Below are positions 24,290-31,811 of a stretch of DNA of 64,000 bases, in pieces. This DNA comes from Anaerolineae bacterium (lineage in GTDB: Bacteria > Chloroflexota > Anaerolineae > 4572-78 > J111), in contig JAJVIM010000032.1 of NCBI GenBank assembly GCA_022071955.1, positions 62,001 through 126,000 of the forward strand, read 5' to 3'. Positions within the stretch are counted from its first letter, which is position 1, and every line of letters begins with the position of its first letter. Under the pieces are notes generated by a model that was not told where the DNA came from, did no database searches, and saw only the letters and a list, made by a program, of their open reading frames with translations. Position numbers and translations under genes: made by a program.

Positions 24290-26869
24290 TTACGCCGGCA
24301 CCGAATAGGCCGGTACGGCGTCGGTGCGGGAGCGGTGGCCATCGTTGATGGTGATGAGCCACGACGGCACCCAGGCCAACGCCACCAACCGCACGTTAAC
24401 ATCGGTGCGGCGCGGGGTAATCTCTTCGGTGGTCAGGTTTTCCAGCGCGTTTTCCCATTTGCTGGTGATTTCCTCGCTGGCCTCTTTTAGTTCCGTTTCC
24501 AACTCGGCAATGTCTTTTTGCATTTCAGCGATAGCCGCTTTGGATTCCTCAATGTCCTCGTAGGCTCTGTTGGCCATGCGGCGTTTGCTCATGGCGCTGC
24601 TCACTGCCCGGGTGCTGCGCCGGCCCATAAAAAAGCCGAGCACACTTTCACCAATGCCCACCCACTGTTCCTGCTGCCGGGCCGAATATTCGGCTTCTCC
24701 CTCGGCCAGTTCGCGTTCTTCTTTGCGCAGCTTATCTTCCAGCCGTTTGATTTTTGGCTCGTAAGTTCGCTCCAGTTTGTCCACTTCGGCGTCGCGGGCT
24801 TCGCGGGCGGCCTGCCGCAAGCGGATGCGAAAATCCCGCTCGGATTCTTCCGGGTGCTGGAACAGCCCCAACTCTTTGTGTACGGTAATAGTTTGCTTGC
24901 TGTTGTAATACAGCCAATCCGAGAGTTTCTTTTCCAGAGATTTCAGCTCGCGGCTGTTGTTGAGGCCCGGCGGAATCGGCGCGAAGAACGGCCCCTGGTC
25001 AGGATCGGCCTGTTCCGGCCGGCTCAGCAGATCGCGGGCGGTTAATTTCAACCGCTCGGCCCGATCCCATTCAAAGCGCGGCAAATCTTCCGGCGCGGGG
25101 GCCAGCAGCAGTTTGTCAATCTGTTCGTTGAGGTTGCGGCTGCGATCCACAAAACGCACCTCGCCGCTGCCAATAATTGCCGGCTCGTAAACAAACTGGA
25201 CGCGCTCAACTTCAATTTGCGTTCCGGCATCCTGGCTGAGCTGGCGTACGGCAGCCCGCTCCTGCACCTCGGCGGGCAGATAAACCTGCGGCACGCTGGA
25301 GTCGAGAGTGGGGGCGATGGCCGAAAAGCCCGCGGGCGTTGCCGGCCCGGTTGCAGCGGCGGGTGGGGACGGTGGGGCGGCAGTCGCCGCGGCTGCTGCG
25401 GCCGCGGCAGCGGGCGGCGGCGCGGAAACAGCCGGGGCGGGCGGCGGAGCGGCCTGCTTGCGGCTGTCCATTAACTGTTTAACCTGGGGCCGGGTAAGCG
25501 GGCCGCGCAGATAGCTCATAGCCCAGCGGGTTTGAAAAACTATTGGCCCATCGCTGTGGACGTTGTGCAGCAAAAAGACACGGTTGCCCAGTTTACTGAT
25601 AATGCTGTCGTAGTCCGCGCCGCTTTTGCCGCCGGCCTGGGCGATGGCCCCTTTCAACCCATCGAGCACGCGGGCTTTGTCGCGCTCAGCCTGAAGCTTG
25701 CCAATAAACCAGGTGCCGGCGTTGGTCAGCCCTTTGTAATCCAAATCAACCGGGTTCTGGGTGACCAGCACACAGCCCAGCCCAAAGGCGCGCGCCTGTT
25801 TGAGCAGAGTCAACAGCGGCCGTTTTGAGGGCGGCTCGGCGGTGGGCGGGAAGTAGCCAAAAATTTCATCGAAATAAAGCAGGGCGCGCAGGCTGGTAGT
25901 ACCGGCCTGGCGGCGCATCCAGGTGAGCAGGTTTTCCAGCAGCAGGGTTACAAAAAACATGCGCTCGCTGTCTGACAGGTGGGCGATGTAAAAAATGGAG
26001 TGGCGCGGTTGGCCGTCGGCGGTGTACATCATCCGGTCAATGTCCAGCGGGTCGCCCATGAGCCAGTTTTGGAAGCTGGGCGAGGCCAGCAGGTTGTTAA
26101 AGTCCATCGCCAGTACAAAGCGGTCTTTTTCCGGGAAGAAGGTGTCTACATCAAACACGCCAAGCTGGCGCACCGGCGGATTCTGGATAGACAGGATGAG
26201 CGTGGCCAGATCGAGGCTTTTATTTTGGCTCCAGAAATGCTCAAAAATGTTAGATAGCAAAATAGCTTCGCGGCTGCGGACGGGGTCGGCATTGATGCCC
26301 ACCAGCCCCAGCAGCGCGGCCACGGTGCCGCTGATGCGCTCGCGGACGGCTTCGGCGTTGGTGGCAAAATCCAGCCCCGGCGCGGCCAGGCTGCCCATAA
26401 TGCTCACCGGCAGGCCGGCATCGGAGCCGGGCGTGTAAATGGTAAAATCGGCGCTGTCCTGCAACATTTTGATGCGTTCCGACCCCTGGCCCCAGTCGGC
26501 CAGGCCGTTGCGCCACATGTCGGCGGTGGCGGCGGCAAACTCATCAACGGTTTTGCCCTTGCGCCGGGCGTCGTCGGCGTTGACCCACGGGGCGAAATCT
26601 TCCGGCCGCAGCTCTGGAAATTGCAGCAACAGGTTGGTGATGTCACCTTTGGGGTCAATCAGGATGGTTGGTACTTTGTCGATGGCCGCTTCTTCCAGCA
26701 GGCCCAGGCACAGGCCGGTTTTGCCGCTGCCGGTCATACCCACGCAGATGGCGTGCGTGGTCAGGTCACGGGCATCGTAGTTAACCGGCGCGTCGAGCCG
26801 CTGGCCGGCGCTCAGGTCATACTCCGCGCCCAGGTAAAATGAACCAAGTTTTTCGGGGGGTGCTTGCAT
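24290..26869 (-). CDS. HerA/FtsK-like ATP-binding protein with C-terminal coiled coil
   Basis: An 859-residue ATPase. The start is ATG 26869 behind AAGGAG; an in-frame ATG at 26899 lacks a site. Walker A is GMTGSGKT at 44-51; Walker B is LRALLYFDEIFG near 325, followed by LGCVLVTQNPVDLDYKGL, the sensor-like motif of HerA-type translocases. An Ala/Pro-rich linker (about 463-505) separates the ATPase from a second half with a long charged coiled coil (about 640-790) around a short Gly-rich hydrophobic stretch (GIGESVLGFFMG). HerA relatives pump DNA with the nuclease NurA, but no nuclease is adjacent. The hydrophobic insert hints at membrane contact. The true substrate is unknown. Confidence 0.82.
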   Translation of the reverse strand: MQAPPEKLGSFYLGAEYDLSAGQRLDAPVNYDARDLTTHAICVGMTGSGKTGLCLGLLEEAAIDKVPTILIDPKGDITNLLLQFPELRPEDFAPWVNADDARRKGKTVDEFAAATADMWRNGLADWGQGSERIKMLQDSADFTIYTPGSDAGLPVSIMGSLAAPGLDFATNAEAVRERISGTVAALLGLVGINADPVRSREAILLSNIFEHFWSQNKSLDLATLILSIQNPPVRQLGVFDVDTFFPEKDRFVLAMDFNNLLASPSFQNWLMGDPLDIDRMMYTADGQPRHSIFYIAHLSDSERMFFVTLLLENLLTWMRRQAGTTSLRALLYFDEIFGYFPPTAEPPSKRPLLTLLKQARAFGLGCVLVTQNPVDLDYKGLTNAGTWFIGKLQAERDKARVLDGLKGAIAQAGGKSGADYDSIISKLGNRVFLLHNVHSDGPIVFQTRWAMSYLRGPLTRPQVKQLMDSRKQAAPPPAPAVSAPPPAAAAAAAAATAAPPSPPAAATGPATPAGFSAIAPTLDSSVPQVYLPAEVQERAAVRQLSQDAGTQIEVERVQFVYEPAIIGSGEVRFVDRSRNLNEQIDKLLLAPAPEDLPRFEWDRAERLKLTARDLLSRPEQADPDQGPFFAPIPPGLNNSRELKSLEKKLSDWLYYNSKQTITVHKELGLFQHPEESERDFRIRLRQAAREARDAEVDKLERTYEPKIKRLEDKLRKEERELAEGEAEYSARQQEQWVGIGESVLGFFMGRRSTRAVSSAMSKRRMANRAYEDIEESKAAIAEMQKDIAELETELKEASEEITSKWENALENLTTEEITPRRTDVNVRLVALAWVPSWLITINDGHRSRTDAVPAYSVPA

Positions 26870-26914
26870 CGTTTGCTCCTTTGCGGTGGGGATTTTCACC
26901 CTTTATTTTACCAT

Positions 26915-26935
26915 GCGAATGGCGAATGGCGAATG
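26915..26935. repeat. Three GCGAATG heptads
   Basis: Three exact copies lie in the short gap upstream of the ATPase gene and downstream of the DinB-like gene. Confidence 0.75.
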
Positions 26936-26945
26936 AGCGACCTAG

Positions 26946-27419
26946 CTACCAAATGCCCAAAATCTGCCGGAAAATGGAAAACTCGCCGATGTGATAGGCA
27001 TTGTGGTCCGCAACCACCAGAATTTCGCGCAGAATGTTGTAGCCGGCGGCATGGGGCAAATCGGCGTAGAGATCGGTTTGCGGATCGGCCACAATCGCGG
27101 CCAGCGCCTGCTGGTCGGCGCGAAAGGCAGTGAGAGTGGCCTGCCACTGGTCGGCGGTGGCGGTTTGGGCCGGGTTGGGCCAGTAACCCACCGGCCACTC
27201 TGGCGAGACGTGGTGGGGGTTGCGGATAAATTCCAAAATATCCCATTGGGCAATCCGCAGATGTTCAAGCAGGTGCCACAAGGTGTACGGCACGTTGGGT
27301 GGCCGGGTGTTGATATGCGCCAGTGGAAAATCGCTCACGGCCTGATCAAAACTGAAATGGGCGTGACCGCCCTGTAGCAGTTGCAAAAGTTGCGATCTGA
27401 CAACGTCATCGGGATTCAT
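26946..27419 (-). CDS. DinB-like four-helix-bundle protein
   Basis: A 157-residue protein of the DinB/YfiT fold. The expected metal-binding histidines are visible: LWHLLEH near residue 50 and DHNAYHIGEF near 140. Such proteins act as thiol-dependent transferases or have unknown roles; the name comes from a damage-inducible Bacillus gene and does not imply DNA repair here. It is 26 bp downstream of murJ in transcription order and upstream of the HerA-like gene, all on the minus strand. Confidence 0.85.
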   Translation of the reverse strand: MNPDDVVRSQLLQLLQGGHAHFSFDQAVSDFPLAHINTRPPNVPYTLWHLLEHLRIAQWDILEFIRNPHHVSPEWPVGYWPNPAQTATADQWQATLTAFRADQQALAAIVADPQTDLYADLPHAAGYNILREILVVADHNAYHIGEFSIFRQILGIW

Positions 27420-27446
27420 TGGTTTTTTCCTTTCGTTACTAATAAT

Positions 27447-28988
27447 TTACCGTCCCACCAGCCGGGGGAGCAGCCGGATTTCCTGCACGCCCAACGCCAG
27501 CCCGGCCGCCAGATAGACCAGCAGCCCCAGCCCGCCGCCCGCGCCGGCCACAACAATCGGCGGCAGGCCGGGCAGCAGCGCGTTGAATCCCAAAATAGCC
27601 GCGCCCATCGCCAGCGCCGCCAGCAGCGTGCGCAGCAGCGTGCTCGTCAGCGAGCCGGCCTCGACGCCGCCCAGCCGCCGGTGGGCAATGGCCAGCATAA
27701 TCAACACTTCTACCGAAACGGCCACCCCGTTAGACAGCGCCAGCCCGCCGGCGCGCAGCGGCAGGTAGAGCGCCAGCGCCAGCCCAAAATTGATGACCAT
27801 GCTCACCAGCGAACTGAGCAGCGGGGTGACGGTGTCCTTTTGCGCGTAGAAAACGCGGTTGACCACTTCCAGCGCCGAGTGAGCCACCAGCGCCAGCGCC
27901 CAAAACGCCAGCGATTGATAAACCGCGGCGGTTGAATCCGGGCCAAATTCGCCGCGCTCAAACATTACCCGGATAATGGGCCGGCCCAGCGCCATCAGCC
28001 CAACCGTGGCCGGGACGGACAGGGCCAAAATAATCCGCAGCGATTGGGCCAGCGTTTGCCGCAACCGGGGAATATCGCCGCGGGCGGCCAGCTCCGACAG
28101 GGTGGGAAACAGCACAATACCAATAGCCGAGCCGATGATGGTTTGCGGCATCTGCATTAAATCCCAGCCGTAATCCAGCGCCGAGACGTTACCTTCGCCC
28201 AGCCGCGAGGCCAGGTTGTAAATCACCACAAAATTTACCTGAATGACCACAATGTTGAGCACGCGCGGCCCCATCAGCCGCAAAATGTGGCGCAGGTCGG
28301 GGTCGTTCCAGGCGAAGCCGGGCCAGTAGCGCGCCCCAAATTTGAGCAGCATCGGCAGTTGAATGAGCAAATGGCCCAGCGAACCCAGAATCGCGCCGTA
28401 AATGAGGCCAAACACGCCAAACGGTTGGGCCAGAAACAGCGCGCCGGCCATAATGCCGAGGTTGTACACCAGCGGCGCAACCGCCGGCAGTACAAAATGC
28501 TGGCGGGTGTGCAGCATCGCGCCAACGAGGCTGCTGACACTGAAAATAATGGTCGAGATAAGCGTGAGCCGCATCAGGCTGGCGGTGAGCAGTTGGTTTT
28601 CCGGCGAAAAGCCGGGGGCCACCAGCCAGCGCACCAGCGGCAGGGCAAACACCGCCAGCAGCAGCGATACGCCGATCACCACCAGTAGCAGGCTGTTGAG
28701 CACGGCGCTGGCCAGCCGCCAGCCGCCGGGATCGGACTCATTTTGCAGGGCCAGCCGCTGGGTGAGAATCGGGATAAAGGCCGTGCCGAGCGCGCCGCCG
28801 GCAATCAGCAAAAACAGAATATCCGGCAGCCGAAACGCGGCTACAAAGGCGTCGTACTCGGCGCTGGTGCCAAACTGGCGGGCAATAACAATTTGCCGGC
28901 CAATGGCCAGAATCTTGTTGAGAAAAAAGGCGGCCATCAAAATGCCGGTGGAACGGATGATGTGGTTTAGACGGATAGTTGGTTGCAT
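27447..28988 (-). CDS. murJ: MurJ/MviN lipid II flippase
   Basis: A 513-residue membrane protein with about 14 helices of the MOP superfamily. MurJ carries undecaprenyl-linked peptidoglycan precursor across the membrane. Typical features: N-terminal NKILAIGRQIVIARQFGTSAEYDAF, LFLLIAGGALGTAFIPI, and the central repeat region with GLALSNGVAVSVEVLIM. ATG 28988 is used; a GTG at 29015 would add nine residues read from a C-rich repeat. Neither has a clear ribosome site. It lies in a run of envelope glycosyltransferase genes, so transport of another lipid-linked sugar is possible, but length and motifs favour MurJ. Confidence 0.88.
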   Translation of the reverse strand: MQPTIRLNHIIRSTGILMAAFFLNKILAIGRQIVIARQFGTSAEYDAFVAAFRLPDILFLLIAGGALGTAFIPILTQRLALQNESDPGGWRLASAVLNSLLLVVIGVSLLLAVFALPLVRWLVAPGFSPENQLLTASLMRLTLISTIIFSVSSLVGAMLHTRQHFVLPAVAPLVYNLGIMAGALFLAQPFGVFGLIYGAILGSLGHLLIQLPMLLKFGARYWPGFAWNDPDLRHILRLMGPRVLNIVVIQVNFVVIYNLASRLGEGNVSALDYGWDLMQMPQTIIGSAIGIVLFPTLSELAARGDIPRLRQTLAQSLRIILALSVPATVGLMALGRPIIRVMFERGEFGPDSTAAVYQSLAFWALALVAHSALEVVNRVFYAQKDTVTPLLSSLVSMVINFGLALALYLPLRAGGLALSNGVAVSVEVLIMLAIAHRRLGGVEAGSLTSTLLRTLLAALAMGAAILGFNALLPGLPPIVVAGAGGGLGLLVYLAAGLALGVQEIRLLPRLVGR

Positions 28989-29007
28989 CAGCGAATCTGT
29001 TATTTGA

Positions 29008-29069
29008 CCCCCCACCCCCGGCCCCTCCCCCTATCAGGGGGGGGGGAGGGAAGTTCAGGGGGGTGGGGG
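29008..29069. repeat. Nested C/G-rich palindromes upstream of murJ
   Basis: An inner stem CCCTCCCCC (29023-29031) / GGGGGAGGG (29042-29050) sits inside an outer pair, a C-run with one A (29008-29019) and GGGGGGTGGGGG (29058-29069). It belongs to the same family as 39734-39756. The G-run-rich strand could form other structures. Confidence 0.7.
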
Positions 29070-29143
29070 AATGGGGGAAAAAAGGCTAATTTATAGTGTT
29101 ATAACGAACTAACTTAACATTATCGAACTAATGGAAAAGCAAT

Positions 29144-31120
29144 TTATTCAAGAGTGATGACACCCAAAATCGCTGCCGCGCCGTCGGTGGTGGGGCCGGT
29201 GGTAACGCCTTCGGCGGGGTAGGGCGGCTCGGCGTTGTAAACCACGGCCTCAAGCTGATACTCGCCCGGCGGCGTATCGGCGGGTAGCGGCAGCAGGTAC
29301 ACATTGACCGCCTGATTCAGCGCCGGGTCATCAATGGGCCAGGCGGCGGTGCGAAAGTGACGGTCGTTGAGCAGGTCACGGTCAATCTGGCTGGCTACCT
29401 GCCCGGCGGCATCGCGCAGCCGCAGCGACACTTTGTAGTTGGTGACGGTGGGGCGCAGCAGCGCAAAATGGAGCGTGGCCCACACCGGCCCGGCGGGACG
29501 GTCGGCCCGGCCAAAGGCCGCGCCATCGAGCCGCAGCACATCGCCAAAAACGGTATTTTGCGGCGCAAGTTCGGTGGGCAGGCTGAAGTGAGCTGCCGGC
29601 GGCAGTTCAAACCAGGAAACGCGATAGCCTTTAAAATCGAGCTGGCCGGCGGGTTGGCCGGCTTTTTCTGCCAAAAACGGGATGACGCCGCGCGGGTCGG
29701 TGTCACTGCCGGCCCAGGCTACCCAAAAGAGCCGGCGGCGACCGGCGGCGCGCTGGTTGAGCGTGTCGGCGGCGGTGTGAATATCGACAAACAGGTAATC
29801 GAGCGGCGCGGGGATGCGGGCGCGGTCAGCGTAGTAGTGAAAGGGGTGCGGCACGTCAACAAAAATGATGTCGTCCGGGGTGGTGTTGCCCGCCAGCCAG
29901 CGGGCCACGCCGGCGGAGTCATCTTTGAAGTAAGAGTCATCGGTGTAGTAGCTGTGCAGACCGGCCACCAGCGCGGCGAGGGTGATGAGGAGTAATGCGT
30001 AATGCGTAATCCGTAATGCGTGTTGCGTAGTGCGCGGAGCCGTAATTGGTAATTGGTAATTCGTAATTCGTAATTCACTCAGTCCAACGGCCAGCAGTAA
30101 AAAAATGGCCGGGGCAACGAACATCAGGTAGCGCGGCTCAAACGAGGGGCGCAGTTGCAGCACCGCAAAGTAGGCGGTCAGCGGGATGGCCAGCCAACCG
30201 AGCAGGAAAAGAAAATTATGAATTATGAATTTTGAGTTTTGAATTTTGAAAACCAAGACCCAACTGAGCAGCAGCGCGGCGGCGAGGGCCAGCATGGCCC
30301 AGCGGGCCGGGGCGGGGTCGATGGTGAGGCTGGTGGTGTAGGCCTGCCAGCTCCGGCTGAGGTATTCGGGGAGCGGCGGGGGGGCCAGGTTGGGGTTGGC
30401 GTAATCGGTGACCTGTCGGGCGGCCAGCGCCAGTTGCGGCGCAAACAGCAGCAGCACTGCCAGTTGCGAGCCGAACCACCGCACCAGTTTTTGGCGAGTG
30501 GCGAGTGGCGAATGGCGAGTGGCGAGTGAAAAATACAGCCACACCACGTTTTGAAACAGCAGCAGAAAAATGGTGAAGTAGTGGGTGTACAAACAGGCCG
30601 CGGTAAAAACTACGTAGCCGGCCAGATTTGTCCTGACTCCTGATTCCTGACTCCTGACTCCTGAAAACACCATTCGCCATAAAAAGAAGGTGCTGCCCAG
30701 CGCCAGAAAGGTGAACATGGTATAGCTGCGCACTTCCTGCGAATAGGCCACAAACAGCGGCGAAATGGCGGCCAGCAGCGCCGCCAGCGGGGCCGCGAGT
30801 TTGGCCGGGCGGGTCAGTTCGGCGGCAAAACGCCACAGCAGCGCCACCAGCAGCAACCCAAACAGCAGCGACAGATAGCGCAGGGCAAACTCGCTGGAGC
30901 CGGCCACAGCCAGCCAGCCGTGCAGCAGGGCAAAATAGGCCGGCGGGTGAACATCCATCGCCGGCAGGGTAGGGATTTGGGCCAGCGGCTGCGAGGCCAC
31001 AAAAATGCTGTGGCCTTCGTCCCACCAGATACTTTGGGCGTCAATCTTAAACAGACGCAGGCCAAAGGCCAGCAGCAAAATAAGCAGGGGCGTCCAGTAA
31101 CGCCAGCGAGGTGAAGTCAT
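29144..31120 (-). CDS. PMT-type (GT39-like) membrane glycosyltransferase with C-terminal beta domain
   Basis: A 658-residue protein. I start at ATG 31120; the longer frame to 31213 overlaps the response-regulator gene. About 11 hydrophobic segments fill residues 10-430. The catalytic-loop motif IWWDEGHSIF with DVHPPAYF is typical of polyprenol-phosphate-sugar transferases. A soluble C-terminal region (about 440-658) includes a beta-sandwich-like domain (VWATLHFALLRPTVTNYKVSLRL) related to those of the two large proteins at 40319 and 42714. Four islands of 7-bp DNA repeats lie inside the gene and encode cytoplasmic-loop-like peptides (SGVRSQESGVR, LATRHSPLATR, IQNSKFIIHN, LRITNYQLPIT). Confidence 0.82.
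   Translation of the reverse strand: MTSPRWRYWTPLLILLLAFGLRLFKIDAQSIWWDEGHSIFVASQPLAQIPTLPAMDVHPPAYFALLHGWLAVAGSSEFALRYLSLLFGLLLVALLWRFAAELTRPAKLAAPLAALLAAISPLFVAYSQEVRSYTMFTFLALGSTFFLWRMVFSGVRSQESGVRTNLAGYVVFTAACLYTHYFTIFLLLFQNVVWLYFSLATRHSPLATRQKLVRWFGSQLAVLLLFAPQLALAARQVTDYANPNLAPPPLPEYLSRSWQAYTTSLTIDPAPARWAMLALAAALLLSWVLVFKIQNSKFIIHNFLFLLGWLAIPLTAYFAVLQLRPSFEPRYLMFVAPAIFLLLAVGLSELRITNYQLPITAPRTTQHALRITHYALLLITLAALVAGLHSYYTDDSYFKDDSAGVARWLAGNTTPDDIIFVDVPHPFHYYADRARIPAPLDYLFVDIHTAADTLNQRAAGRRRLFWVAWAGSDTDPRGVIPFLAEKAGQPAGQLDFKGYRVSWFELPPAAHFSLPTELAPQNTVFGDVLRLDGAAFGRADRPAGPVWATLHFALLRPTVTNYKVSLRLRDAAGQVASQIDRDLLNDRHFRTAAWPIDDPALNQAVNVYLLPLPADTPPGEYQLEAVVYNAEPPYPAEGVTTGPTTDGAAAILGVITLE
29992..30076. 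repeat. Heptad array (GTAATGC/GTAATTC type) inside glycosyltransferase gene
   Basis: Six GTAATGC-like units, an 8-bp interruption at 30034-30041, then five GTAATTG/GTAATTC units. It is read in frame on the minus strand as a peptide rich in Arg, Ile, Thr, His and Tyr. Confidence 0.88.
30215..30249. repeat. Five ATTATGA/ATTTTGA heptads inside glycosyltransferase gene
   Basis: ATTATGA, ATTATGA, ATTTTGA, GTTTTGA, ATTTTGA without gaps, translated as a KIQNSKFIIHNF-type stretch. Confidence 0.85.
30494..30528. repeat. Five GCGAGTG heptads inside glycosyltransferase gene
   Basis: GCGAGTG, GCGAGTG, GCGAATG, GCGAGTG, GCGAGTG without gaps; translated as SLATRHSPLATR. Confidence 0.9.
30633..30660. repeat. 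Four CTGACTC heptads inside glycosyltransferase gene
   Basis: CTGACTC, CTGATTC, CTGACTC, CTGACTC, then a CTGAAAA remnant; translated as VRSQESGVR. Confidence 0.88.
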
Positions 31121-31169
31121 AGCGTTGATTTTAAGCGAGCTTAAAGACGCTGGCAAAACCGGGGCGCAG

Positions 31170-31811
31170 TCAGTTGACCAGATTGTTTTCGTGGGCGTAG
31201 CGCACCAGCTCAACCCGGCCCTGCAAATTGAGCTTGGCCATCAGGTTGGCCCGGTGGCCTTCCACGGTGCGGACACTAATGTTGAGGATGTCGGCCATTT
31301 GGCGGTTGGTGCAGCCGCGGGCAATGAGCCGCAAAATATCCAACTCGCGCGGGGTGAGCGACTCAACTGGCGTGTCGGTTTGTTTGGGTTCGGGGGTGAT
31401 TTCGCGCAGCAGGGCGCGGGTCATGCTGGGGTGAATGTAAATATCGCCGCGCTGAACGGCGCGAATGGCGTCAATCAGTTCAGACTCAACGGCCCGTTTG
31501 ACAATGTACCCGGCCGCGCCGGCCTTGATGGCCTCTTGCAGCAGCGTGTCGTCCTCGTGAACGGTGATCATCAGCACCCGGGCCGCCGGCGCCAGCTCTT
31601 TCAACCGCCGCGTTGTTTCGATGCCGTCGCAATCGGGCATGCTGATGTCCAGCAGGATCACCTGCGGCGAAAGCTCGGTGGCCAGGCGCAGCACGGCCTG
31701 GCCATCTTCGGCCTCGCCCACCACGTCCATATCCGGCTCGGCGCTCAGCAGCGCGCGCAGCCCGGCCCGCAGCAAGCCCTGGTCATCAGCTATCAGAATT
31801 TGTATGCTCAT
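31170..31811 (-). CDS. NarL/LuxR-type response regulator
   Basis: A 213-residue regulator. The receiver domain (1-120) has the acidic pair Asp9-Asp10, phosphoacceptor Asp55 (VILLDISMP) and the Lys of YIVK. The C-terminal HTH (LTPRELDILRLIARGCTNRQMADILNIS...VEGHRANLMAKL) is of LuxR type. It starts at ATG 31811 behind GAGGTG and overlaps the end of the upstream histidine kinase gene by 26 bp, so the two are translationally coupled and are cognate partners. Targets are unknown; the neighbouring glycosyltransferase genes are candidates. Confidence 0.93.
   Translation of the reverse strand: MSIQILIADDQGLLRAGLRALLSAEPDMDVVGEAEDGQAVLRLATELSPQVILLDISMPDCDGIETTRRLKELAPAARVLMITVHEDDTLLQEAIKAGAAGYIVKRAVESELIDAIRAVQRGDIYIHPSMTRALLREITPEPKQTDTPVESLTPRELDILRLIARGCTNRQMADILNISVRTVEGHRANLMAKLNLQGRVELVRYAHENNLVN

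Noticed and set aside
29991..30664. Heptad islands in the glycosyltransferase gene as evidence of a pseudogene
   Set aside because: The reading frame stays open through all four islands and the downstream domain motifs are in frame, so the gene appears intact.
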